A model generated the notes under the pieces. That model was not told the origin of the DNA and ran no database searches. It saw only the letters and a program-made list of their open reading frames with translations. A stretch of 64,000 nucleotides of DNA from Streptomyces sp. B21-083 (GTDB taxonomy: Bacteria; Actinomycetota; Actinomycetes; Streptomycetales; Streptomycetaceae): contig NZ_JARUND010000001.1 in assembly GCF_036898825.1 (NCBI RefSeq), positions 3,534,001 to 3,598,000 on the forward strand, written 5' to 3'. The position numbers and the translations under genes were made by a program. Below are positions 26,594-35,684 of the stretch, piece after piece (position 1 is the stretch's first letter; each line of letters starts with the position of its first letter).

Positions 26594-26650
26594 GGCTGGT
26601 CGCGCTCACGCGGCGGAGCCGCATATGGATGCAGCCCCGCGCCCCTGAGG
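26594..26650 (-). repeat. Dispersed repeat family A (long variant)
   Basis: Read on the minus strand it begins aggggcgcggggctg and ends gcgcgaccagc, with about 25 bp inserted relative to the short copies at 43814, 56791 and 62273. It sits between the permease and ATPase genes. Confidence 0.6.
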
Positions 26651-26679
26651 AAATCCAGCCCCGCCGGCCAAAGGCCGAC

Positions 26680-28158
26680 CTACTCGACTCGCCTCAACGC
26701 GTCCGCCGGGCGCAGCCTGGACGCGCGCCAGCCGCCGAAGGCGCCGGCGATCAGGCCGCCGGCGACCGCGAGGCCGACCGCGAGGGCGATGGTGGAGAGT
26801 GCGACGGGCGCGGTGAGCGCGACCGTCAGGGCCTTGGCCGCGGCCTGTCGGCCGAAGCCGCCGCCGGGGAAGCCGCCCCCGCCGCCGGGACCGCCGTTGC
26901 CGCCCGAACTGCCCACCTCCGCCTGGAGTTCCGGGCTGATCGCGGTGACGACATACGCGCCTGCGAGGCCGAGCGCGATACCGAGGGCGCCGCCCACCAG
27001 CCCGTTGACGACGGCCTCGCCGACGACCTGCCGGGTGACCCGGCCCGACTTCCAGCCGAGCGCCTTCAGCGTGCCGAACTCGCGCACCCGCCGGGAGACG
27101 GCCGCGGAGGTGAGCAGGCCGGCGACCAGGAAGGCGGCGACGAGCACCGCGATGGACAGCCACTTACCGACGTTGGAGGCCAGGTCGGACGCGGTGGACA
27201 GGGACCCGGAGACGGTGCTGGCGAGATCGGCGGACGTCGTGACCGTCGTACCCGAGATGTTCTTCTGGATCGTCGACTTGACCGCGCTGATCTGCTGGGA
27301 GTCGGTCGCCTGGACGTAGATCGTGGTGACCTTGCCCTTGGAGTCGCTGAGGGTCTGGGCCTGCTGCAGCGGGATGTAGAGGTTGGCCGCCGAGTCGCCG
27401 CTCTCGGGGGTCGCGATGCCGATGGCCTGGTACTTGACGCTCTTGATGGTGACCGTGCTGCCGACCTTGAGCTTCTTCTCCTTGGCGTAGGAGGCGTCGA
27501 CGACCACGACCTTGGCGTTCGTCTCGGCGGTCGTGAACGTACGGCCGCTGGTGATCTTCGAGGAGGTCAGCGGGCCGAGGGCCGGCTTGGTGACGTCGGT
27601 GCCGTACACCGAGTAGTTGTTGACGTCGAAGTTGGCGCCGCCGCCCTCGACACGCCCCTGCGGAGCGCCGGTTGAGCCGCCGCGCGGGTATCCGCCGCCC
27701 TGGTTGCCGCCGCCGCTCTGCTGGTCCTGCCGGAACTGGCCCTGCCGGAACTGACCGCTGACCTTGATGACCTGGAGGCTCAGTCCGCCGACGGCGTCCG
27801 AGACGCCCTTCTGCGTATCGACCTTGGTGACCGTGGAGGCGGCCAGGGTCTGGAAGCCCTGGACCAACACCCGGTCGCTGCTCTGCTCGGCGGCGGAGTC
27901 GTTGTTCCGCGCGTCGAACTGGAAGCGCCGCCGCTGGGTGTCACCGGTGCCCGTCTGGGCCGCGGCGGCCTTGGTGACGGTCATGTCGGTGCCGAGCCCG
28001 TACAGCGACTCCAGGACCTTGTCCTGCGCCTTCGACATGCCCGCGGAGACCGAGGTGACCACGATGACCAGGGCGATGCCGAGCGCGAGCCCGGAGGCGA
28101 CGACGAGTGCCGCTTTTCTGCGGCGGCGCAGTTCGCGCCTCAGGTAGGTGAAGAACAT
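26680..28158 (-). CDS. MacB-like ABC transporter permease (FtsX fold)
   Basis: This 492-residue permease has one N-terminal transmembrane helix (about residues 18-40) and a large extracytoplasmic domain. The latter includes a Gly/Gln-rich linker with a repeated GQFRQ motif (about 130-170). Three C-terminal helices follow (about residues 330-360, 375-405 and 455-480) with a glycine-rich loop (GGNGGPGGGGGFPGGGFG). This is the MacB/FtsX topology. It partners the ATPase encoded just downstream. The FGTLKALGW segment after helix 2 is the coupling region typical of the family. Confidence 0.9.
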   Translation of the reverse strand: MFFTYLRRELRRRRKAALVVASGLALGIALVIVVTSVSAGMSKAQDKVLESLYGLGTDMTVTKAAAAQTGTGDTQRRRFQFDARNNDSAAEQSSDRVLVQGFQTLAASTVTKVDTQKGVSDAVGGLSLQVIKVSGQFRQGQFRQDQQSGGGNQGGGYPRGGSTGAPQGRVEGGGANFDVNNYSVYGTDVTKPALGPLTSSKITSGRTFTTAETNAKVVVVDASYAKEKKLKVGSTVTIKSVKYQAIGIATPESGDSAANLYIPLQQAQTLSDSKGKVTTIYVQATDSQQISAVKSTIQKNISGTTVTTSADLASTVSGSLSTASDLASNVGKWLSIAVLVAAFLVAGLLTSAAVSRRVREFGTLKALGWKSGRVTRQVVGEAVVNGLVGGALGIALGLAGAYVVTAISPELQAEVGSSGGNGGPGGGGGFPGGGFGRQAAAKALTVALTAPVALSTIALAVGLAVAGGLIAGAFGGWRASRLRPADALRRVE

Positions 28159-28285
28159 GGCCGCAAGCTAGGGACACCACGTGACGACGCGATAAGTCCC
28201 GCATAAAAGAAGCATGAGAAGGCTGTGATCACCCTCGGAAAACGGTTTCAGAAGCTTGAGGAGCCCTGGAAACCCCGGAAAACAC

Positions 28286-28319
28286 CGAGGGCGGTTGCTC
28301 GGATGAGCAACCGCCCTCG
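28286..28319 (-). terminator. Perfect 15-bp hairpin after the L,D-transpeptidase gene
   Basis: Stem cgagggcggttgctc / gagcaaccgccctcg with loop ggat. On the minus strand it is followed by a T-rich stretch (ggtgttttcc). It lies 64 bp beyond the stop of the transpeptidase gene. Confidence 0.88.
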
Positions 28320-28382
28320 AAAACCAGGGAGTCAGAGCCAGACAATCGGGGACAGCGGAGTACCGACGGAAGTACCGACGGA

Positions 28383-29639
28383 TCAGACCGCCGAACCCGC
28401 CTTCCAGTCAGCCCAGTTCAGGTTCCAGCCGTTGAGTCCGTTGGCCGGGTCGACGGTCTTGTCGCCGGTGTTCCGGACGTCGACGACGTCACCGATGATC
28501 GAGTGGTTGTAGAACCAGGAGCCTTCGCTGTTCGGGTCGTTGGCACCCTTGGTGTCGTTCAGGCCGACACAGCCGTGGCTGGTGTTGACGCTGCCGAAGA
28601 TGGAGTCGGCGGCCCAGTAGTTGCCGTGCACGAAGGTGCCGGACGTGGTCAGCCGGATGGCGTGCGGCACGTCCTTGATGTCGTACTCGCCCTTGCCGTC
28701 GTCGTCGGTGAAGCCCACGGTCGCGCCGTTCATGCGCGTCTCCTTGAACTTCTCCGACATCACCATCTTGCCTTCGTACGTCTTGTTGTCGGGCGAACCG
28801 GCGGAGATCGGGATGGTCTTGATGACCGTGCCGTTGTGGGTGATCTTCATCGTCTTCGTCTTGGCGTCGACGATGGAGACCTGGTTACGGCCGATCTTGA
28901 AGGTGACCGTCTTCTGCTGGACGCCGTAGACACCCTTCGCGCCCTCCACGCCGTCGAGCGCCAGCTTCAGCGTGACGGTGGAGTTCTCCTGCCAGTAGTC
29001 GTCGGGCCGGCAGTCCATGCGGGTGTCGTTGAACCAGTGGCAGACGACCTCCTGCCCGCTGGTCGAATTGACCGTGACGGCCTTCTGCACGGCCGCCTTG
29101 TCGGTGATCGCCTTGTCGAAGTTGATCGACACGGGCATGCCCACACCGACGGTCGAGCCGTCCTCGGGGGTGAAGTAGCCGACGAAGCTGTTCGCGGCGG
29201 CGACCGTGGTGAACGAGGCGTTCTCGTGCGCGGCGCGGCCCTTGGCGTCCGCCGCCGTCGCCGTCACCTTGTAGGTGGTGGCGCGCTCCAGCTGGCCGCT
29301 CGGCTTCCAGCTGGTCTTGTCCGCCGATATCTCGCCGGCGACCGCCTTGCCGTCCGCCGTCGTCATCTCCACGGCCGTGAGGGTGCCCTTGGCCACCGCC
29401 ACCTGGGCCGCGTTGTTGATGGAGGCGTTGTTGGAACCGTCCCCGGGTGTGATCTTGATCTGGGCCTCGGAGGTCTTCTCGGCCGCCGCCTCGTCGGCCT
29501 TGGCCTGTGAGGTGTCGGTACCGCTGTCGCCCTTGGAGGCACTGTCGCTGTCGCCTCCGCTGCACGCAGAGAGCACCAGCACACCACCGAGCAGGGCGGA
29601 CGCGGCCGTCAGACCCTTGCGCCGCCTACTGTCCCTCAT
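28383..29639 (-). CDS. L,D-transpeptidase lipoprotein (YkuD domain)
   Basis: It forms 3-3 crosslinks in peptidoglycan. The protein has 418 residues. ATG 29639 is preferred over the ATG at 29654 because GGAGAAG lies 6-9 bases upstream. The lipobox LSAC follows a short signal, so it is a lipoprotein facing the wall. Two Ig-like domains (about residues 65-160 and 165-260) precede the YkuD domain with catalytic Cys in SHGCVGL and upstream HGN. This architecture matches mycobacterial Ldt enzymes. It is a single gene bounded by a strong terminator. Confidence 0.93.
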   Translation of the reverse strand: MRDSRRRKGLTAASALLGGVLVLSACSGGDSDSASKGDSGTDTSQAKADEAAAEKTSEAQIKITPGDGSNNASINNAAQVAVAKGTLTAVEMTTADGKAVAGEISADKTSWKPSGQLERATTYKVTATAADAKGRAAHENASFTTVAAANSFVGYFTPEDGSTVGVGMPVSINFDKAITDKAAVQKAVTVNSTSGQEVVCHWFNDTRMDCRPDDYWQENSTVTLKLALDGVEGAKGVYGVQQKTVTFKIGRNQVSIVDAKTKTMKITHNGTVIKTIPISAGSPDNKTYEGKMVMSEKFKETRMNGATVGFTDDDGKGEYDIKDVPHAIRLTTSGTFVHGNYWAADSIFGSVNTSHGCVGLNDTKGANDPNSEGSWFYNHSIIGDVVDVRNTGDKTVDPANGLNGWNLNWADWKAGSAV

Positions 29640-29873
29640 CACACGCTTCTCCATCGTTGCCGTATCCCAAAACCACGAGTCCCCGTACGGAACCTGGAAC
29701 CTGCAAGTCCCCTTGACAATCTTCAACGCTACGACCGGTTCGCCTCGTTCCACATTCGCTCAGCGTGTGGGGCACACCACGTCGCCTGGGTCACAGGGGG
29801 CTGTCCGCCCGTCCCGCACTCCACCGGGTCGCGTGATGCCACTGCCGGTCACTGCTTCTCCTGAGACGACGAA

Positions 29874-29901
29874 ACCCCGGCCGGCGGTTGCCGACCGGGG
29901 T
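29874..29901 (-). terminator. Hairpin downstream of the 117-residue protein gene
   Basis: ACCCCGG-c-CGGC, loop ggtt, GCCG-a-CCGGGGT: an 11-pair stem with one mismatch, 21 bp beyond the stop at 29922. Confidence 0.75.
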
Positions 29902-29921
29902 CACGAATTTCCCCAGCCGGG

Positions 29922-30275
29922 TCAGCCGTCGACCCGTCCCCCGACGACTTCGTCGCCGTCCGCCTCATCATCCTCGTCGAGATCCCAATCCGGCGAATCC
30001 GGGTCGTAGTCGATCTCCTCGCTGCTCCAGGACGCCTGTGCCAGTTCGGTGCCCGGCACCTCACCGACCAGGTCGAACGGGTCCACGAGGTAGGCGAGCG
30101 CCTCGGCGGTGTCTTCCGTCACAGTGTCCTCGGCGTGCACCCGCTCGTCGGCCGGCATCTCGGTGTCAGCGGCGATCCGCTGCAACGCGGCCTTCGTCAG
30201 GGCGTTCACGTCGTCGACCTCGACGACCAGTTCCACTCGAAGCCGTACAAAACGTGATGTCTCTGATGTGCTCAT
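29922..30275 (-). CDS. Acidic protein of unknown function
   Basis: This 117-residue cytosolic protein has an N-terminal half with an alpha/beta pattern (RLRVELVVEVDDVNALTKAA). The C-terminal third is strongly acidic (SPDWDLDEDDEADGDE). It is conserved in Streptomyces as far as I recall, but no domain name or function is known to me. It diverges from the sortase-anchored protein gene and has its own terminator. Confidence 0.75.
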   Translation of the reverse strand: MSTSETSRFVRLRVELVVEVDDVNALTKAALQRIAADTEMPADERVHAEDTVTEDTAEALAYLVDPFDLVGEVPGTELAQASWSSEEIDYDPDSPDWDLDEDDEADGDEVVGGRVDG

Positions 30276-30385
30276 GGTCGAAGAGCGTACGGCTCACGGC
30301 TCCCGCAACTTTCCCACGACCCACGCCTGTCATTAACATCGGGGTCACGGCCAATTCGCCAGCGCCACAAGGGGATCGATATTCC

Positions 30386-30793
30386 GTGTCAGCCGCACGT
30401 CGATCGTTGTTGACCGCCACCGCCGCGGGCACCCTCCTGGGTGCGCTGTGGTTTGTCCCGTCCGCCAACGCGACGGCCGAGAAGTCGGTGGAGCAGCGAC
30501 ACAGAGCGGACACGTCCATGTCCACGATGTCGGAGCACACCCGGCAGATCTCCCTGACGAGCACCACCGGAAGTACGAGCGTGAGTACGAGTACGCGGGT
30601 GAGCACCAACACCAGCACGAGTACGACCGCCACCTCGGCCACCACGACCTCGGACTCGTCCGCCGACGGCACCCGTCTCGCCGACACCGGCAGCTTCGAC
30701 ACCACGCCGTACGTCGTCGGCGGCACGTTCAGCCTCGCCCTGGGCGCCGCGTTCGTGGCGTATTCGCTGCGCCGGGAGCGCCTGGAATTCTGA
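30386..30793 (+). CDS. Cell-wall anchored Ser/Thr-rich protein with LAxTG sortase signal
   Basis: This 135-residue protein starts at GTG 30386 with AAGGGG upstream. It has a signal peptide (residues 1-29, SLLTATAAGTLLGALWFVPSANA), then a low-complexity Ser/Thr stretch (about 40-95) likely to be extended or glycosylated. LADTG follows at about residues 97-101, then a hydrophobic helix and a basic tail (SLRRERLEF). LAxTG is the class E sortase motif used by Streptomyces chaplins. The mature surface part is too short for an enzyme, so a structural or stalk role is likely. It could be a relative of small aerial-surface proteins. Confidence 0.85.
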   Translation: MSAARRSLLTATAAGTLLGALWFVPSANATAEKSVEQRHRADTSMSTMSEHTRQISLTSTTGSTSVSTSTRVSTNTSTSTTATSATTTSDSSADGTRLADTGSFDTTPYVVGGTFSLALGAAFVAYSLRRERLEF

Positions 30794-30799
30794 GCGGAA

Positions 30800-30828
30800 C
30801 CCCGAGACGACGGAGAAACGTCTCGGGG
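30800..30828 (+). terminator. Hairpin after the sortase-anchored protein gene
   Basis: 10-bp perfect stem ccccgagacg / cgtctcgggg with a 9-nt loop, starting 6 bp after the stop. Confidence 0.8.
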
Positions 30829-30887
30829 CGCCACGAGCAACGGCTGCTACCGCCCCTGCCGCCGCCCCTGCCCTGCCCTGCCAGTGA

Positions 30888-32432
30888 CTACTGCAGCGGC
30901 CCGGTCACCGGCTCCACCGCGGCGACCAGGTGCCCGCCCCGCACGAACACGTCCGCCGCGGCGAGGTCTGGCGCCAGGAACCGGTCCGGGCCGGGTCCCT
31001 CGACGCCCGCCGCCCGTACGGCGTCGATGACGGCCCGGGACGCGGGTGCTGGCGTCAGGCCCTCCCGCAGCTCGATGGCGCGCGTGGCCGCGTACAGCTC
31101 GACGGCGATGATCCGGGCCAGGTTGTCGACGGCCGTACGGAGCTTGCGCGCCGCCGACCAGCCCATCGAGACGTGGTCCTCCTGCATCGCGGAGGACGGG
31201 ATCGAGTCCGCCGAGGCAGGCACGGCGAGCCGCTTCAACTCGCTGACCAGGGCGGCCTGCGTGTACTGGGCGATCATCAGCCCGCTGTCCACACCGGCGT
31301 CGTCCGCGAGGAACGGCGGCAGCCCGTGGGAGCGGTTCTTGTCGAGGAGGCGGTCCGTGCGCCGCTCGGCGATGGACCCCAGGTCGGCGACGGCGATGGC
31401 GAGGAAGTCGAGGACGTACGCCACCGGAGCGCCGTGGAAGTTCCCGTTGGACTCGACCCGCCCGTCAGGCAGGACGACGGGGTTGTCGACGGACGAGGCA
31501 AGCTCCCGCTCGGCGACGAGCCGGGCGTGCGCCATGGTGTCCCGCCCGGCGCCGGCGACCTGCGGGGCGCAGCGCACGGAGTAGGCGTCCTGGACGCGGG
31601 GCGCGCCGTCCTGGTGGTGCCCGGTGAGTTCGGAGCCCTTGAGTACGGCGAGCATGTTGGCGGCGCTGGCCCCCTGCCCCGGGTGCGGCCGGATGGCGTG
31701 CAGCTCGGGCGCGAGCACCTTCTCGGTGCCGAGGAGCGCCTCCAGGGAGAGCGCGGCGGTGACGTCGGCGGACTTGTAGAGGGTGTCGAGGTCGGCAAGA
31801 GCCATGATCAGCATGCCGAGCATGCCGTCGGTGCCGTTGAGAAGGGCGAGGCCCTCCTTCTCGCGCAGCTCGACGGGCGCGATGCCGTGCTCGGTGAGAA
31901 GTTCGGCGGCCGGCCGTACGACCCCGTCGGGCCCTTCCGCGTCACCCTCGCCCATGAGCGTGAGCGCGCAGTGGGAGAGGGGGGCGAGGTCACCGGAGCA
32001 GCCGAGGGACCCGTACTCGTGCACGACGGGGGTGATCCCGGCGTTGAGCAGGTCCGCCATGGTCTGCGCGACCTCGGGCCGCACGCCCGTGTGTCCCGAA
32101 CAGACGGTCTTGAGCCGCAGGAACATCAGCGCCCGTACGACCTCGCGCTCGACCCGCGGCCCCATGCCGGCGGCGTGCGAGCGGACGATGTTGCGCTGGA
32201 GCTGGGCGCGGAGTTCGGGGCTGATGTGCCGGGACGCCAGGGCACCGAACCCGGTGCTCACGCCGTACACGGGCTCGGGCTTGGCGGCGAGCGCGTCGAT
32301 GATCCCGCGGGCCTTGGAGAGGGCGGCGACGGCCTCTCCGGACAACTCGATCCGGGCCCCGCCACGCGCCACGGCGAGCACGTCGGCCGCGGTCGTCCCG
32401 GACGTCCCCACCACCACAGTGTGCATATCCAT
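30888..32432 (-). CDS. hutH: Histidine ammonia-lyase
   Basis: It deaminates L-histidine to urocanate, the first step of histidine use. It has 514 residues from ATG 32432; ATG 32426 is an alternative. The MIO prosthetic group would form from C145-S146-G147 in GCSGDLAPL, where most histidases have Ala-Ser-Gly. The catalytic Tyr lies in YGVSTGFG (residues 56-63). The length is normal. The other hut genes are not in this window, so the gene stands alone, as in other Streptomyces. A 16-bp inverted repeat lies about 40-50 bp upstream and may be the operator of a histidine-responsive regulator. Confidence 0.95.
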   Translation of the reverse strand: MDMHTVVVGTSGTTAADVLAVARGGARIELSGEAVAALSKARGIIDALAAKPEPVYGVSTGFGALASRHISPELRAQLQRNIVRSHAAGMGPRVEREVVRALMFLRLKTVCSGHTGVRPEVAQTMADLLNAGITPVVHEYGSLGCSGDLAPLSHCALTLMGEGDAEGPDGVVRPAAELLTEHGIAPVELREKEGLALLNGTDGMLGMLIMALADLDTLYKSADVTAALSLEALLGTEKVLAPELHAIRPHPGQGASAANMLAVLKGSELTGHHQDGAPRVQDAYSVRCAPQVAGAGRDTMAHARLVAERELASSVDNPVVLPDGRVESNGNFHGAPVAYVLDFLAIAVADLGSIAERRTDRLLDKNRSHGLPPFLADDAGVDSGLMIAQYTQAALVSELKRLAVPASADSIPSSAMQEDHVSMGWSAARKLRTAVDNLARIIAVELYAATRAIELREGLTPAPASRAVIDAVRAAGVEGPGPDRFLAPDLAAADVFVRGGHLVAAVEPVTGPLQ

Positions 32433-32468
32433 ATTCAGGAGCGTACGCAGTGAATTCCAGGATGTCAC

Positions 32469-32484
32469 TACCGGGTGGCCGGTA
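32469..32484. promoter_or_regulatory. Inverted repeat upstream of hutH
   Basis: TACCGG-gtgg-CCGGTA lies 37-52 bp upstream of the hutH start, in the promoter position. It is a candidate repressor site. Confidence 0.4.
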
Positions 32485-32535
32485 CACCCCTTACACCCCC
32501 GCGCCGCACCCGCCTCAACCTCACCCGCCTCCACC

Positions 32536-33693
32536 TCACGACCGACGCCCACGGAACCGCCGCCGCTCCACAACCCCCTCCCCGAAGGGCTCCTCGGCGA
32601 GCCGCACCACCGGATCGTCGGGGCCCTCGCGCCCCGCGACCACCGGCCGGTCCGCGTGAACCGCCTTCGCCCGGTACTGCGCGGCGTCGGCGAGCCGGAA
32701 CAACCGGCGAGCCGTCCCCACCGGCCCGATCGCGTCGGCGGTCGAGGCGACCCCACAGGCGACCCCCTCCCCGAGCTCCAACTCACCGGCGCGACGGCAC
32801 AGTTCACCCGCCGCCCGCACCACGTCCTCGACGGGCGCGCCGACCACCAGCAGACAGAACTCGTCACCGCCGAGACGGGCGGCGAGAGCGCCGGGCAGCA
32901 TCGCTCCGCACAGCGACAGCACCGACCCGAACCGTTCGAGGAGCCGGTCGCCGACCGCGTGCCCCAGGGTGTCGTTGACGCGCTTGAGGCCGTTCAGGTC
33001 GCAGACGACCAGGCTGACCACGGCACCGTCCCGCCGGTGCCGTTCGATCGCCTCGTCGAGGTGGGCGTCCACGGCCCGCCGGTTGGCGAGCCCGGTGAGC
33101 GCGTCGGTGAAGGCGAGCCGCCGGGCCTCCTCCAGCCGCTCGGTCTGCGCGATCCCGGCGGCGACGACGGACGCCAGGACAGTGGCGAAGTCGGCGTCCG
33201 CGCGGCCGAAGACGGGGGCGCCGACGGGCCGGGCGACGTACAGCTCGCCCCAGGCCCGGCCGTGCAGCACGACGGGGGCGACGACACAGCAGCCGCGCTT
33301 CCGGCGCCGTAGCGCGGCGACGCGCTGATGGCAGTACCCGGCGCGCCCCGCCGACGGTCCGCGCGCGGGCCCCTCCGCGGTCTCGACCCAGGCGTTGGGC
33401 TCACCGCCGCCCGCCCATCGCTCGTGCAGGAACTCGGTGATCTCCGGGAACTGGTGCACGGGATAGGCCTCCCCTTCCGGGAACTCCTCCTCGTCGGGGG
33501 CCCGCTCCCCCACGTTCGCGAGGACCCGCAGCCGCCCGAGTTCCCGCTCCCACACCGACAGCGCGGCGAAGTTCCCGGTCAGGGCATGGCAGGCACCGAG
33601 CGCGGCGGCACGCCAGGTCTCGCGCGGGCTCTGCGCGGCGGCCATGCCCTGCGCGAGCGTCACGACGGCGTGGAGCCGGCTTTCCTCACCCAT
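32536..33693 (-). CDS. GAF-GGDEF diguanylate cyclase
   Basis: It makes cyclic di-GMP, which controls Streptomyces development through BldD. It has 385 residues. A GAF-like sensor (about residues 1-185) contains CC and other cysteines near 121 and 135. A complete GGDEF domain follows, with the active-site motif GGDEF at residues 275-279. The RxxD inhibitory site that normally lies five residues before is absent (PGALAARL there), so product feedback is unlikely. By architecture and position it probably corresponds to CdgE of other Streptomyces; I have not been able to check this. Confidence 0.9.
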   Translation of the reverse strand: MGEESRLHAVVTLAQGMAAAQSPRETWRAAALGACHALTGNFAALSVWERELGRLRVLANVGERAPDEEEFPEGEAYPVHQFPEITEFLHERWAGGGEPNAWVETAEGPARGPSAGRAGYCHQRVAALRRRKRGCCVVAPVVLHGRAWGELYVARPVGAPVFGRADADFATVLASVVAAGIAQTERLEEARRLAFTDALTGLANRRAVDAHLDEAIERHRRDGAVVSLVVCDLNGLKRVNDTLGHAVGDRLLERFGSVLSLCGAMLPGALAARLGGDEFCLLVVGAPVEDVVRAAGELCRRAGELELGEGVACGVASTADAIGPVGTARRLFRLADAAQYRAKAVHADRPVVAGREGPDDPVVRLAEEPFGEGVVERRRFRGRRS

Positions 33694-33794
33694 TGATCCA
33701 GGTTAGGAAGGTTTGGGAGGATTTGAGACATCGAGCGGGCGAAAGAGGTGTCCCCTACGGGAGGGACTTGGTACGGCCGCGAAAGCCGGGCCGC

Positions 33795-34613
33795 CTACTC
33801 CCCCGGCCAGACCGGGGCCCTCTTCTCGGCGAACGCCGCGACTCCTTCCGCCCGGTCGCCCGAGAAGGCCACGGCACGCCACGCCGCGTCCTCCACCTCC
33901 AGCCCCGCCTTCAGATCCAGCCCGAAGCCCACCCGCAACGCCCGCTTGGCCGCCCGTACGCCCACCGGAGAGTGCGCCGCGATCCGGGACGCCAGCGCCA
34001 GCGCCTCCTCCCGGTCGCGCCCCACCTCGACCAGGACGTCCACCAGCCCCAGGGCGCGCGCCTCGTCCGCCGCCACCCGCCGCGCGGTGAAGATCAGCTC
34101 GGCGGCCCGTGCCGCGCCCACCCGCCGGGGCAGCAACTGCGTACCGCCGCCCCCCGGAATCACCCCCACGGACACCTCCGGCAACCCCACCACCGCCGTA
34201 CCGTCCGCCACGATCAGATCGCAGGACAGCGCCAGCTCGAACCCGCCCCCCAGCGCGAACCCGTGCACCGCGGCGATGGTGGGCATCGGCAGCTCCAGCA
34301 CACCCGTGTACGCCCCCCGCGCCACCGGCCGCTGCCGGACCAGCTCGGCGTCGGACATCGAGTTCCGCTCCTTGAGGTCGGCCCCGACACAGAACGCCCG
34401 GTCATGGGTGGAGGTCAGCACCACCGCGCGTACATCACGGTCGGCGGCCAGCGCGGCACACGCACCGGCGACGGACCGGGCCATGGCGGAGGAGACCGCG
34501 TTCATGGCCTTCGGCCGATCGAGGACCAGCTCTGCGACGTACCCGTGCCGCCGGACCACGACGAACTCCCCGAACCGCTCCTCCGGCCGCTCCTCGGACC
34601 GTTCCTCGCCCAT
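33795..34613 (-). CDS. Enoyl-CoA hydratase/isomerase family protein
   Basis: This 272-residue crotonase-fold protein has oxyanion-hole segments at CVGADLKE (about 75) and ALGGGFELALSCDL (about 121-134). The catalytic Glu position appears in GLPEVSVGVIPGGGGTQLLP. It could hydrate enoyl-CoA in fatty acid or branched-chain amino acid breakdown; the specific substrate is not readable. ATG 34613 is taken as the start. No beta-oxidation partner is adjacent. Confidence 0.88.
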   Translation of the reverse strand: MGEERSEERPEERFGEFVVVRRHGYVAELVLDRPKAMNAVSSAMARSVAGACAALAADRDVRAVVLTSTHDRAFCVGADLKERNSMSDAELVRQRPVARGAYTGVLELPMPTIAAVHGFALGGGFELALSCDLIVADGTAVVGLPEVSVGVIPGGGGTQLLPRRVGAARAAELIFTARRVAADEARALGLVDVLVEVGRDREEALALASRIAAHSPVGVRAAKRALRVGFGLDLKAGLEVEDAAWRAVAFSGDRAEGVAAFAEKRAPVWPGE

Positions 34614-34853
34614 GACACCCTCCTGGTTAACGCAGGTTAACTACGATCGCCCCGATCATCGCAGCCCGCCCGCGCCCAGGGGAAGAACGAGCGGAGCAGG
34701 AACCGAGAAGGGCCCGGAGAAGCGGCGGAGAAGGGCCCCTCTCCTCGTTCGGGTGACATGGCGCCGATCTCCCGAAATTTTCCTCCGGGTAGCGCATAAC
34801 GTGCGCTCCGCAGCGGCGCACCCGGGGCGCGAGCGCAACGGGTAGGGATCGCG

Positions 34854-35684
34854 ATGACGGACACCACGACAAGGCCTGTCGACACAGGCACACCAAGGCG
34901 AGCACAGACCCCCCACCGGGTCCCTCCCCAGGCCCAGCCGTGGGCCCCGCCGCGGTTCACGACCCCTCCCCGGACCTGGACCCCTCCCCCGTCCCCTGCC
35001 GCGCCTCCGGCCCCCCAGTCCCCGCCCGACCCCCTCGTCAACCGCCCGCGAGGCCGGCACCGCAAGCCCCGCCCCCGCAAGGTCCTGCTCGCGGCGGGCG
35101 GCTTCGCGCTGGCCGCCGGGGTCCTGAGCCTCGTACGGCTGACGCCTGACGGCGGAGCGGGCGGTGTCGGCAGGGCACAGGCCCAGTCGGACCTGGACGC
35201 GGACACCAGCGCGCACACGAACGCGGATACGGACACGGGCACCTCGGCCGACCGCACCGGCAACACGGCGGCCACGGTCGGCGGCGTCCCCACGCCGAAC
35301 CCGTCGGTGAGCGCCCCCATGGGCGGTGAGACCCCCGTCCCGACCACACCCCCGACAGCGCTCCCGACCGCCCTGCCGAGCGCCACGGGCCCACTGCGGC
35401 TGTTCCCCGTGGGCACACTCCCCACAACACCCCTCGGCCCCACAGCCGACGCCACCACGATCCCGCAGCAGCCCAGCACCCCGACGCCCGCCACCATCCC
35501 CGGCGAGCCACGACCGGGGACCTCGACACCGGCCCCGGCAGCGCCCCAGCCCCCACAGCAGACGACCCCGCCCCCCGCACCGACGCCAGAGCCTCCGGCA
35601 CCGGCCGCGCAGCCCGCAAAACCCGGCGGAGTGTGCGTACCGATCATCGGCCTGTGCGTGGACGCACTGAACCACCACCACTGA
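34854..35684 (+). CDS. Proline-rich membrane-anchored secreted protein ending in His-His-His
   Basis: This 276-residue protein has a proline/arginine-rich cytoplasmic N-terminus (about 1-75) and one transmembrane helix at about 78-96 (VLLAAGGFALAAGVLSLV). A long external Thr/Pro/Ala linker follows, then a short C-terminal motif with two Cys (GVCVPIIGLCVDALNHHH). The two cysteines and three histidines could bind metal. The last 12 codons are duplicated 105 bp downstream in the same frame. The family is not known to me. Confidence 0.75.
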   Translation: MTDTTTRPVDTGTPRRAQTPHRVPPQAQPWAPPRFTTPPRTWTPPPSPAAPPAPQSPPDPLVNRPRGRHRKPRPRKVLLAAGGFALAAGVLSLVRLTPDGGAGGVGRAQAQSDLDADTSAHTNADTDTGTSADRTGNTAATVGGVPTPNPSVSAPMGGETPVPTTPPTALPTALPSATGPLRLFPVGTLPTTPLGPTADATTIPQQPSTPTPATIPGEPRPGTSTPAPAAPQPPQQTTPPPAPTPEPPAPAAQPAKPGGVCVPIIGLCVDALNHHH

